Shown: positions 51,303-59,173 of the stretch, piece after piece
Layout of the letters: the number at the start of each line of letters is the position of its first letter
Numbering within the stretch: position 1 is the stretch's first letter
Source of the DNA: Verrucosispora sp. WMMD573
GTDB taxonomy: Bacteria > Actinomycetota > Actinomycetes > Mycobacteriales > Micromonosporaceae
DNA: 64,000 bases
NCBI RefSeq assembly: GCF_027497175.1
Contig: NZ_CP114901.1
Span: 1,860,001 to 1,924,000, forward strand
Direction: 5' to 3'
Position numbers and translations under genes: made by a program
The notes under the pieces: generated by a model
What the model was told of the DNA's origin: nothing
The model's input: the letters and a program-made list of their open reading frames with translations, nothing else
Databases searched by the model: none

Positions 51303-54095
51303 GTGCCGAGCAACGCTGGAACCACCCGTCTGGTCATCGTCGAGTCTCCGGCGAAGGCCAAGACGATCTCGGGCTACCTGGGCCCGGGGTACGTCGTGGA
51401 GGCCAGCTTCGGGCACGTCCGTGACCTGCCCCGCAACGCCGCCGACGTACCGGCGAAGTACAAGGGCGAGTCGTGGGCGCGGCTCGGCGTCGACGTCGAC
51501 AACGGCTTCCACGCCCTCTACGTCGTCTCCGCCGACCGCAAGCAGCAGATCAGCAAGCTGACCAAGCTGGCCAAGGAGGTCGACGAGATCTTCCTGGCCA
51601 CGGACGAGGACCGCGAGGGCGAGGCGATCGCCTGGCACCTGGTGGAGACGCTCAAGCCCAAGGTGCCGGTCCGGCGGATGGTCTTCCACGAGATCACCAG
51701 GCCGGCGATCCAGGCGGCGGTGGCCAACCCCCGGGAGATCGACCGGGACCTGGTCGACGCCCAGGAGGCCCGACGCATCCTCGACCGGCTGTACGGCTAC
51801 GAGGTCTCCCCGGTGCTGTGGAAGAAGGTCATGCCGAAGCTCTCGGCGGGCCGGGTGCAGTCGGTGGCCACCCGGATCGTGGTCGAGCGGGAACGGCAGC
51901 GGATGGCCTTTCGCACCGCCGAGTACTGGGACATCCTGGCCACCCTCGCCGTGACCAACCCGGGCGAGGGGCCGCGCAGCTTCAACGCCACCCTGGTCGC
52001 GCTGAACGGCGACCGGATCGCCACCGGCAAGGACTTCGAGCCGACCACCGGCCGGGTCCGGCCCGGTGCCGGCGTGGTCCACCTCGACGAGGGCGGCGCC
52101 CGAGGGCTCGCCGCCCGCCTGGCGGGGCGGCCGTTCGCCGTCACCCGGGTCGAGGAGAAGCCGTATCGGCGCCGCCCGTACGCCCCCTTCATCACCTCCA
52201 CCCTCCAGCAGGAGGCGGCCCGGAAGTTGCGGTTCTCGTCGCAGCAGACGATGCGCACCGCGCAGCGGCTCTACGAGAACGGCTACATCACCTACATGCG
52301 TACCGACTCGGTGAACCTGTCGGACACCGCCATCGCGGCGGCTCGCCGGCAGATCGTCGAGCTGTACGGCGAGCGCAGCGTGCCGCCGGAGCCGCGTCGC
52401 TACACCGGCAAGGTGAAGAATGCGCAGGAGGCCCACGAGGCGATCCGTCCGGCGGGGGACAACTTCCGCACCCCGGGCGATGTGGCCAAGGAGTTGTCGG
52501 CCGAGGAGTTCAAGCTCTACGAGCTGATCTGGCGGCGCACCATCGCCTCACAGATGACCGACGCCGTGGGCTCCAGCGTCTCGGTGCGGATCCGGGCGAC
52601 CACCACCGGCGGCGAGGAGGCCGACTTCGGCGCCACCGGCAAGACCATCACCGACCCGGGCTTCCTGCGGGCGTACGTCGAGTCCAGCGACGACGAGAAC
52701 GCCGAGGCCGAGGACGCCGAGCGTCGGCTGCCGAACCTGGTCAAGGACCAGCCGCTGACCGCCGACCAACTGGCCGCGCAGGGGCACCACACCCAGCCGC
52801 CGGCCCGCTACACCGAGGCGTCGCTGGTGAAGGCCCTGGAGGAGTTGGGCATCGGCCGCCCGTCGACGTACGCGTCGATCATGCAGACGATCCAGGACCG
52901 TGGGTACGTCGTCAAGCGTGGCCAGGCGATGATCCCGTCGTTCCTGGCCTTCGCGGTGATCGGGCTGATGGAGCGGCACTACCCGCGCCTGATCGACTAC
53001 GACTTCACCGCCAGCATGGAGAACGAGCTGGACGAGATCGCCGGTGGCGACCACGCCGCCGTCGACTTCCTCACCGCTTTCTACTTCGGCAGCAGCAACG
53101 GCACCGGCGACCAGGCCATCGCGCACGCGGGCGGGCTGAAGAAGCTGGTCACCGAGAACCTCAGCCAGATCGACGCGCGCAGCGTCAACTCGATCCCGCT
53201 GTTCACCGACGACGACGGGCGTGAGGTGGTGGTGCGGGTCGGCCGGTACGGGCCGTACCTGCAACGCTCGGTGCCCGGAGAGGAGCACACGCCTGCCGCG
53301 GAGGGCGAGGAGGCCACCACCCCGGGCGACCGGGCGCCGATCCCGGAGGGGCTGGCACCTGACGAACTGACCCCGGAGAAGGTGCACGAGCTGTTCCTCG
53401 GCGGCGGGGGCGAACGCAAGCTGGGTGACGACCCGGCGACCGGGGAGCCGATCCTGCTCAAGTCCGGCCGGTTCGGCCCGTACGTGGCCAGTGGCGAGCG
53501 CAAGTCGTCGCTGCTGCGCTCGCAGTCGCCCGACTCGCTCACCCTCGATCAGGCACTCAAGCTGCTCAGCCTGCCTCGACTGGTCGGGGTCGGGCCGGAC
53601 GGCGTGGAGGTGTTCGCCAACAACGGCCGCTACGGCCCGTACGTCAAGCGTGGCGACGAGTTCCGCTCGCTGGACTCGGAAGACAAGATGTTCACCGTCA
53701 CGCTGGACGAGGCCCTGGCATTGCTGGCCGCACCGAAGACCCGCCAGCGGCGGGCCGCCGCCCCGCCGCTGCGGGAGATGGGCAACGACCCGCTGACCGA
53801 GAAGCCCCTGGTCATCAAGGACGGCAGGTTCGGCCCGTACGTCACCGACGGGGAGACCAACGCCTCACTGCGGCGCGGCCAGACGCCCGAGGCGTTGAGC
53901 CTGGAGGAGGCCTCCGAGATGCTCGCCGAGAAGCGGGCAAAGGGTCCGGCCCCGAAGAAGAAGGCCGCCGCGAAGAAGGCCCCGGCCAAGAAGGCGACGG
54001 CGAAGAAGGCGACCGCCACGAAGGCCACGAAGGCAACCGCCAAGAAGACCCCCGCCACCAAGTCCACCCCGGCGAAGGCCCGCACCACCGACTGA
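51303..54095 (+). CDS. topA: DNA topoisomerase I
   Basis: This type IA topoisomerase relaxes negative supercoils. The 930-residue product has the Toprim domain (LVIVESPAKAKTI at the start; TDEDREGEAIAW at 100-111 with the acidic metal ligands) and the catalytic tyrosine Y331 in ITYMRTDSVNLS. The C-terminus has Topo_C-type repeats with G(K/R)(F/Y)GPYV and no zinc fingers, followed by a Lys/Ala-rich tail (about 880-930) typical of actinobacterial TopA. GTG 51303 is chosen because conserved sequence begins just after it. Confidence 0.95.
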   Translation: MPSNAGTTRLVIVESPAKAKTISGYLGPGYVVEASFGHVRDLPRNAADVPAKYKGESWARLGVDVDNGFHALYVVSADRKQQISKLTKLAKEVDEIFLATDEDREGEAIAWHLVETLKPKVPVRRMVFHEITRPAIQAAVANPREIDRDLVDAQEARRILDRLYGYEVSPVLWKKVMPKLSAGRVQSVATRIVVERERQRMAFRTAEYWDILATLAVTNPGEGPRSFNATLVALNGDRIATGKDFEPTTGRVRPGAGVVHLDEGGARGLAARLAGRPFAVTRVEEKPYRRRPYAPFITSTLQQEAARKLRFSSQQTMRTAQRLYENGYITYMRTDSVNLSDTAIAAARRQIVELYGERSVPPEPRRYTGKVKNAQEAHEAIRPAGDNFRTPGDVAKELSAEEFKLYELIWRRTIASQMTDAVGSSVSVRIRATTTGGEEADFGATGKTITDPGFLRAYVESSDDENAEAEDAERRLPNLVKDQPLTADQLAAQGHHTQPPARYTEASLVKALEELGIGRPSTYASIMQTIQDRGYVVKRGQAMIPSFLAFAVIGLMERHYPRLIDYDFTASMENELDEIAGGDHAAVDFLTAFYFGSSNGTGDQAIAHAGGLKKLVTENLSQIDARSVNSIPLFTDDDGREVVVRVGRYGPYLQRSVPGEEHTPAAEGEEATTPGDRAPIPEGLAPDELTPEKVHELFLGGGGERKLGDDPATGEPILLKSGRFGPYVASGERKSSLLRSQSPDSLTLDQALKLLSLPRLVGVGPDGVEVFANNGRYGPYVKRGDEFRSLDSEDKMFTVTLDEALALLAAPKTRQRRAAAPPLREMGNDPLTEKPLVIKDGRFGPYVTDGETNASLRRGQTPEALSLEEASEMLAEKRAKGPAPKKKAAAKKAPAKKATAKKATATKATKATAKKTPATKSTPAKARTTD

Positions 54096-54104
54096 CCTCG
54101 CCGA

Positions 54105-54150
54105 ATCTTGGTCCCGAAACGCCCGCAGGAGGGCGCTCGCGGACCAAGAT
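54105..54150. repeat. Hairpin element, left of the DUF559 gene
   Basis: Outer arms ATCTTGGTCC (54105-54114) and GGACCAAGAT (54141-54150) are perfect; an inner stem CGCCC/GGGCG (54120-54124 with 54131-54135) is nested inside. It starts 10 bp after topA and may terminate it. A related element lies at 55426-55471, on the other side of the DUF559 gene. Confidence 0.75.
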
Positions 54151-54207
54151 CTCTCGGGTTGTCCACAGGGGCAGCGCGGGGGGAGGGGAGGTGGGCAGGG
54201 TGGGGGT

Positions 54208-55417
54208 GTGGCGGGTCGGGATGTGGCGGGTCGGGATGTGGGATGGGTGGGATGGGGAACCGGGGCTGGTGCGTCCGCAGAACGCGGGATGGGGCAGTTG
54301 CGGCCACCTGGTGGGCGGGAGGAGACCCGCCGCGGACCGGGCCAAAGGGTGGGCCGGCGAGACGCTTGGGAGCGTGATCCGGGGGCGGGTCGGCGGAGTA
54401 CTTGGGGGCGTGATCCGGGGGCGGGTCGGCGAGAGGCTTGGGGGCGTGATCGGGGGGCGGCGTTCCGGGGCTGGGGACCGGCCCTACCGCGGGACGACGC
54501 GGACGAGCTGACCTGGCTGCTGTTCCACCAGGAGCAGGTGCTCAGCCTCGATCAGGCCCGGCTGCACCTGTCGCCGAAGGCCATCCGGCACCGGGTGGCC
54601 TCCGGACGCTGGCGGCAGGTGCACCGGGCCGTTTATGTGACACACAACGGGCCGGTGACACCTGAGCAACTGCCGTGGATCGCCGTCCTGTCGGTCGGCC
54701 CGGCGGCGGTGCTCGGCGGGCTGAGCGCCGCGCGGGCGTGAGGTCCTGCGCAGACCTGGCGACGGAATCGTGCATCTGCTGATACCGGCCGGGCGCCGGC
54801 CGCGTTCGCTGCCGCCCAGCGTCCGGGTGCACCGCACCACCATCCTGACCGCCGAGGACATCCTCGATGTCGGGCTGCCGCGCCGGACGATGCCCGCCCG
54901 TTCGATAGTGGACGCGGCGCAGTGGGCGGCCAGCGACCAGGACGCGTGTGCCATCATCGCGGCCGGCTTTCAGCAGCGCCTCGTCGGCGGCGACGATGTG
55001 CGGAAGGTACTCGATCGGCTGCCCCGCGCCCGGCGGCGCGCCCTGATCCGACGGACCACCGTCGATGCGGCGGGTGGTGCTCATTCCCTGCCGGAGTTGG
55101 ATTTCCTCGCCCTCGCCCTCGCCCTCGTCCGGCGCGCCGGGCTGCCCGAGCCGACTCGGCAGGTGGTTCGGCGGGATGCTGCCGGCCGGCGCCGCTACCT
55201 GGACGCACTCTTCGAGGAGTGGCGGGTGCTCGTGGAGATCGACGGCGGTCAGCACCTGGACCCGGCTACCGCCTGGGCGGACATGCGACGGCAGAACGAC
55301 CTGTGGCAGCGCGGTGACCGGGTACTCCGCTTCCCGGCGTGGGCGATCCGCCACGCACCCAGCCAGGTCATCACCCAACTCCGCGCCGCCCTCACGACGG
55401 CGGGTTGGTGCCCGTGA
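54208..55417 (+). pseudogene. Frameshifted DUF559 protein with AbiEi-type N-terminal domain
   Basis: Two frames together make one protein. The first (to the stop at 54739-54741) has an antitoxin-like winged helix (LDQARLHLSPKAIRHRVASG) and ends GGLSAARA. The second, one base out of phase, resumes with LRRPGDGIVHLLIP and carries the DUF559 Vsr-like nuclease fold (RRYLDALFEEWRVLVEIDGG, described in part; then RRQNDLWQRGDRVLRFP). A one-base insertion or two-base deletion near 54735 explains this. GTG 54770 could still start the second half. The 5' end is uncertain because the first 270 bases are repetitive. Confidence 0.75.
54364..54471 (+). repeat. Three tandem 36-bp repeats
   Basis: Units at 54364-54399, 54400-54435 and 54436-54471 differ at few positions in the first two; the third diverges at its end. 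In the DUF559 frame they read AWERDPGAGRRS, TWGRDPGAGRRE and AWGRDRGAAFRG. A 15-bp repeat (GTGGCGGGTCGGGAT) lies just upstream near 54210-54240. Confidence 0.85.
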
Positions 55418-55425
55418 CCATGCAG

Positions 55426-55471
55426 ATCTTGGTACGACAGCGCCCCCTGAGGGGCGGATTCGGACCATGAT
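55426..55471. repeat. Hairpin element, right of the DUF559 gene
   Basis: Arms ATCTTGGT (55426-55433) and ACCATGAT (55464-55471) pair with one mismatch around an inner perfect stem CGCCCC/GGGGCG (55441-55446 with 55451-55456). The order ATCTTGGT, CGCCC, GGGCG, CGGACCA, GAT matches the element at 54105-54150, in the same orientation and of the same 46-base length. Confidence 0.7.
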
Positions 55472-55481
55472 TCGCGGTGGT

Positions 55482-56798
55482 TCACCCGAGGAGGCTGGCC
55501 AGGTAGGGGGTGGTGAAGGTGTGGTGGGGGTCGAGGTGGGCGCGGATGCGCCGGAAGTCGGGCCAGCGGGGATAGGCGGTGGCGAGCGAGGCGGCGTCGC
55601 GCCAGTGCAGCTTGCCCCAGTGCGGTCGACCGCCCAGCCCGGTCGCCACCTCCTCGAAGGCCCGGAAGTACGGCTCGTAGGGCATGCCGACGTACTGGTG
55701 CAGGGCGAGGTACGCCGAATCCCGGCCGTGGGCGGGTGACAGCCAGATGCCGTCCCCCGCGCTGAAGCGAACCTCGACCGGAAAGAGCACCTTGAACGGC
55801 AACCCGCCGATGATGCGACGCACCGCCGCCAGCGCCTCGGGCAGCGCCTCCCGTGGCAGCGCGTACTCCATCTCCAGGAAGCGGACCCGGCGCGGGCTGC
55901 AGAAGACGGCGTCGGAGCGGCCGGTGTAGCGGCGCTCGCTGAGCGCCCGCGCGGAGATCGCGCTGATGCCCGGTGCCAGGCCCGGCACGGCGCGGCTGAG
56001 CCGGCAGGCGCCGGCGAAGACGGTGTTGGCCAGGAAGTAGTCGTCCAGCCAACCGCGCCAGCGGGACAGCGGGCGGTCGTCCACGGGTACCCGGTCGTTG
56101 GTCTTGAGCTGCACCCGGTCGGTGTAGGGGAACCAGAAGAACTCCAGGTGATCGTGCGCGTCGACCAGGCCGGGCAGCTGCGCGAGCACGGTGTCCAGCG
56201 ACGCCGGTCGTTCGTGAGCCAGCAGGACGAAGGCGTCCACACAGCGCAGCGTCACCTCGACCAGTACGCCGAGCGCGCCGAGCGAGACCCGGGCGGCGTC
56301 GAACACCTCAGGATGCGACTCGGCGGAACAGTGCAGCACCTCCCCGGCGCCGGTGACCAGGGTCAGCGCCTCGACGAAGGTGGCCAGGCCACCGTGGGCC
56401 GCACCCGTGCCGTGGGTGCCGGTGGCGATGGCGCCGGCCACGGTCTGTGCGTCGATGTCACCGAGGTTGGGCAGAGCCAGTCGGTGACCGGCGAGTAGCG
56501 CGTTGACCCCCCGTAGCGTCATCGCGGCCGGTACGGTGACGAGGCGTCGATCGACGTCCACACGTACGTCGATGGCGAGTCGGGTCAGGTCCATCCGCTG
56601 CCCGTCGCTGACCGCGACGGGGGTGAAGGAGTGGCCGCTACCGACCGGGCGGATCCGCTCACCGGTTTCGGCGGCACGTCGAATCTGCTCGGCGGCCTCG
56701 TCGACCGAGGATGGCCGTAGCACGGCGCTGGCCACGGCGCGTTGGTTGCCCGCCCAGTTCGACCAGGCGGCGGTCTCGGCGGCGGTGCTCTCGGCCAT
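55482..56798 (-). CDS. FAD-linked lactone oxidase (D-arabinono-1,4-lactone / L-gulonolactone oxidase family)
   Basis: The 438-residue protein has the VAO-type FAD domain with VGSGHSFTP, in which H56 is the usual site of covalent FAD, and GALGVLVEVTLR. The C-terminal ALO domain ends with the family signature HWGKLHW. Relatives oxidise aldonolactones or alditols; the substrate here is not determined. ATG 56798 follows GAGGAG by seven bases. It is divergent from a TetR regulator across a palindromic site, which suggests repression. Confidence 0.88.
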   Translation of the reverse strand: MAESTAAETAAWSNWAGNQRAVASAVLRPSSVDEAAEQIRRAAETGERIRPVGSGHSFTPVAVSDGQRMDLTRLAIDVRVDVDRRLVTVPAAMTLRGVNALLAGHRLALPNLGDIDAQTVAGAIATGTHGTGAAHGGLATFVEALTLVTGAGEVLHCSAESHPEVFDAARVSLGALGVLVEVTLRCVDAFVLLAHERPASLDTVLAQLPGLVDAHDHLEFFWFPYTDRVQLKTNDRVPVDDRPLSRWRGWLDDYFLANTVFAGACRLSRAVPGLAPGISAISARALSERRYTGRSDAVFCSPRRVRFLEMEYALPREALPEALAAVRRIIGGLPFKVLFPVEVRFSAGDGIWLSPAHGRDSAYLALHQYVGMPYEPYFRAFEEVATGLGGRPHWGKLHWRDAASLATAYPRWPDFRRIRAHLDPHHTFTTPYLASLLG

Positions 56799-56818
56799 GG
56801 GCCCGCTCCTCAAGATGA

Positions 56819-56837
56819 ATATGAACCGAATTCATAT
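56819..56837. promoter_or_regulatory. Palindromic operator between lactone oxidase and tetR
   Basis: ATATGAA (56819-56825) and TTCATAT (56831-56837) form a perfect 7-bp inverted repeat around five bases, in an AT-rich patch just upstream of the oxidase gene. A partial copy (GATATGTTCATC) lies near 56912. Position and symmetry fit binding by the divergent TetR protein. Confidence 0.6.
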
Positions 56838-56944
56838 CAGGAACGTTGTCCCTGGTAAACACCGCAATCGAGGTCCGCTCGTTGTACCGGTAGTCACGGA
56901 CTCGTGACGTGCAGATATGTTCATCCGTCGAGAGGGGGTGGCGA

Positions 56945-57676
56945 GTGTCCACTTCAGCCGCCACGACCGGGCCACTGCGTCGAGTGCCAGTGCAGGGTCG
57001 TAGTGTCGCGCGGGTCCAGCGGATGCTGGACGCCTGCGCCGAACTCGTCGACGAGGTGGGGTACGAGGGACTGACCACCACCCTGCTCGCCGAGCGGGCC
57101 GAGGTGGCGATCGGGTCGGTCTACCAGTTCTTTCCGGACAAGCGGGCGATCGTGCAGGCGCTGACGCTGCGCACGATGGAGTCCTACCTCCAGCGGCTCG
57201 ATGAACGCTTCGCCTCGGACGACCTGACCCACTGGTGGGACGGAGTCGACGCGGGGATCGATGAATACATCACGATGCACCGCACCGTTCCCGGGTTCCG
57301 TACCCTGCACTTCGGCGACGTGGTCGACCTGCATCTGCTCGATGAGCAGCGGGACAACAACGGGGTGATCGCCGACCAGCTGGCCCGGGTGCTCACCGAG
57401 CGGTTCGGGCTGGCTGACGTGCCGGACCTGCGTTTCCATCTGGAGATCGCGGTCGAAGCGGCCGACGCCCTGATCAAGCTGGCGTTCCGGCGCAAGCCGG
57501 ACGGGGACGACCGGGTGCTGACCGAGGCGAAGGCGCTGATCCGGGAGTACCTGCACCGGCAGGTCAACGCTCGGGGTGACGCCGGTCGCCGGCCGGTGGG
57601 GCAGCCGGCGAAGCCGGCCGACGACCAGATCGTCGTCGACGCCGAGCCCGTGCAGCCGGCGGCCCAACCCGCCTGA
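56945..57676 (+). CDS. TetR-family transcriptional regulator
   Basis: The 243-residue protein has the TetR helix-turn-helix (about residues 20-70, with LTTTLLAERAEVAIGSVYQFFPDK) and a C-terminal ligand domain (75-210). The last 30 residues are Pro/Ala-rich. GTG 56945 is chosen for the GAGAGGGGG upstream and the fit to the DNA-binding domain. It probably controls the divergent oxidase, and perhaps itself, through the 56819 palindrome. Confidence 0.88.
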   Translation: MSTSAATTGPLRRVPVQGRSVARVQRMLDACAELVDEVGYEGLTTTLLAERAEVAIGSVYQFFPDKRAIVQALTLRTMESYLQRLDERFASDDLTHWWDGVDAGIDEYITMHRTVPGFRTLHFGDVVDLHLLDEQRDNNGVIADQLARVLTERFGLADVPDLRFHLEIAVEAADALIKLAFRRKPDGDDRVLTEAKALIREYLHRQVNARGDAGRRPVGQPAKPADDQIVVDAEPVQPAAQPA

Positions 57677-57680
57677 CACC

Positions 57681-57793
57681 GACCAGCCGGACCGCCAAGC
57701 CAGGCCGACCAGCCGGGCCGACCAGCCGGGCCGCCAAGCCGGGCCGCCAAGCCAAGCCGGGCCGACCGACCCGGGGCCGACCGACCCGGGGGC
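57681..57793. repeat. Tandem 13-bp repeats between tetR and the PLP enzyme gene
   Basis: About eight copies of a 13-bp unit with two main forms, GACCAGCCGGGCC and GCCAAGCCGGGCC, fill the spacer between these convergent genes. One copy is extended to 18 bp. The array is not a clear hairpin, but its GC-rich repeats could affect transcription termination. Confidence 0.8.
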
Positions 57794-57816
57794 GGGAACG
57801 GTCACCGACCGGATGG

Positions 57817-59025
57817 TCAGAGGAAGGCCCGACCCTCGCCCCGGTAGGTCGGCACGGTGGCCACCACCTGGTCGCCGTCGACCAGGTGCAGCTCGTTGAC
57901 CCGTTCACACAGCTCGCCCGACTTCGCGTGCCGGAACCAGACCCGGTCGCCGATGCGCAGGTGGGCGGCGGGTGTGCCGGTCAGCGGGGTCTGCACCTCG
58001 CCGGCACCCTCGGTGCCGAGCAGGCTGAGCCCGGCGGGCAACCACGGGCGGGGTAGCCGACTGCGGTCGGCCGAGCCGGAGGCGATCCAGCCACCGCCCA
58101 GCACAGTGGCCAGGTCGGGCGTCGGGCGTCGGACCACCCCGCAGGCGAAGAAGGCCGCCGGGGTGGGACGCCAGGCGCGGTAGGCGTCGAACAGCGTCGG
58201 CCCGTACAGGCCCGATCCCGCGGTGATCTCGGTCACCGCGGGGTCGGCGCGGGTCGCGGCCACGCTGCCGGTGCCGCCGCCATTTACGAACTCCAGGTCG
58301 GCGTGCTCGCGTACGGCGGCCACCGCCGCGCTCCGGCGGACCAGCAGCTCGCGGTACGAACCGCGTTGGGCCAACCGGATCGCGGCGCCGAGCGTCGCCC
58401 GCCCGGGCGGTGCGTCGCCCAGGCCGGCGATCTGCGCCTCGTACGACATCAGCCCGACCAGGCGGAAGCCCGGCCGGCGAGCGACGGTGGCGGCCAGCCG
58501 GCCGGCCGCCCGGGCGCTGTGCACGGGTGACCGGCGGACGCCGACGTGCAGCCGCCCGCCGAGCAGCCGCCACGAGGCGTCCAGGTCCAAGCAGATGCGC
58601 AGCTCGGAGCGGCATCCCGGGGGCGACACCGCGTCGCAGAAGTCCAGTTGATCCGGGTCGTCGACCATCAGGGTGATCGCTCCGGCCAGCACCGGATCGG
58701 CACCGAGTTCGGTGAGCGCGCCTCGGTCGACGGTGGGGTACGCCACCAGCACGTCGGCGCTGGTCCCGCTGCGAACCAGCCAGATCGCCTCGGGCAGGGT
58801 GAATGCCAGCACCGCCGGCCAGCCCGGCCGGGCCAGCGTGCGGGCGATCAGCTCGCGGCTGCGCACCGACTTGCTGGCGACCCGCAACGGCTTGCCGTCG
58901 GCCAGGCCGACGAGGGCGGCGGCGTTGGCGTCGAAGGCGTCGAGGTCGACCACCGCGTACGGCGGGTCGAGGTGTGCGGTCGCCCGGTCCAGCCGGTGGC
59001 GCAGATTCTCGCTGTCGGTGGCCAC
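57817..59025 (-). CDS. Fold-type III PLP enzyme (amino acid deaminase/aldolase, alanine racemase-like)
   Basis: The 402-residue protein has the alanine-racemase N-terminal barrel with the PLP lysine K52 in LRVASKSVRS, and a C-terminal domain of the D-serine dehydratase/D-threonine aldolase type (about residues 300-395). EFVNGGGTGS and GSGLYGPTLFD match the phosphate-binding area. The substrate is unknown. I recall homologues beside lactone or alditol oxidase genes in other actinomycetes, so a shared pathway is possible. Confidence 0.82.
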   Translation of the reverse strand: MATDSENLRHRLDRATAHLDPPYAVVDLDAFDANAAALVGLADGKPLRVASKSVRSRELIARTLARPGWPAVLAFTLPEAIWLVRSGTSADVLVAYPTVDRGALTELGADPVLAGAITLMVDDPDQLDFCDAVSPPGCRSELRICLDLDASWRLLGGRLHVGVRRSPVHSARAAGRLAATVARRPGFRLVGLMSYEAQIAGLGDAPPGRATLGAAIRLAQRGSYRELLVRRSAAVAAVREHADLEFVNGGGTGSVAATRADPAVTEITAGSGLYGPTLFDAYRAWRPTPAAFFACGVVRRPTPDLATVLGGGWIASGSADRSRLPRPWLPAGLSLLGTEGAGEVQTPLTGTPAAHLRIGDRVWFRHAKSGELCERVNELHLVDGDQVVATVPTYRGEGRAFL

Positions 59026-59173
59026 GTGTGCACGCTAACTGTGAAACGGTGAATGCGAAATACCCTCGCGTCCGCGTTGCCTGGGTCGGGCTGGCCACGG
59101 CGGCCTAGGCTCGGCGAGCAGGCGGTGCAGGACGGGAGGACGTCCTTACCGGGTCTAGAGTGTTCCACCGGGG

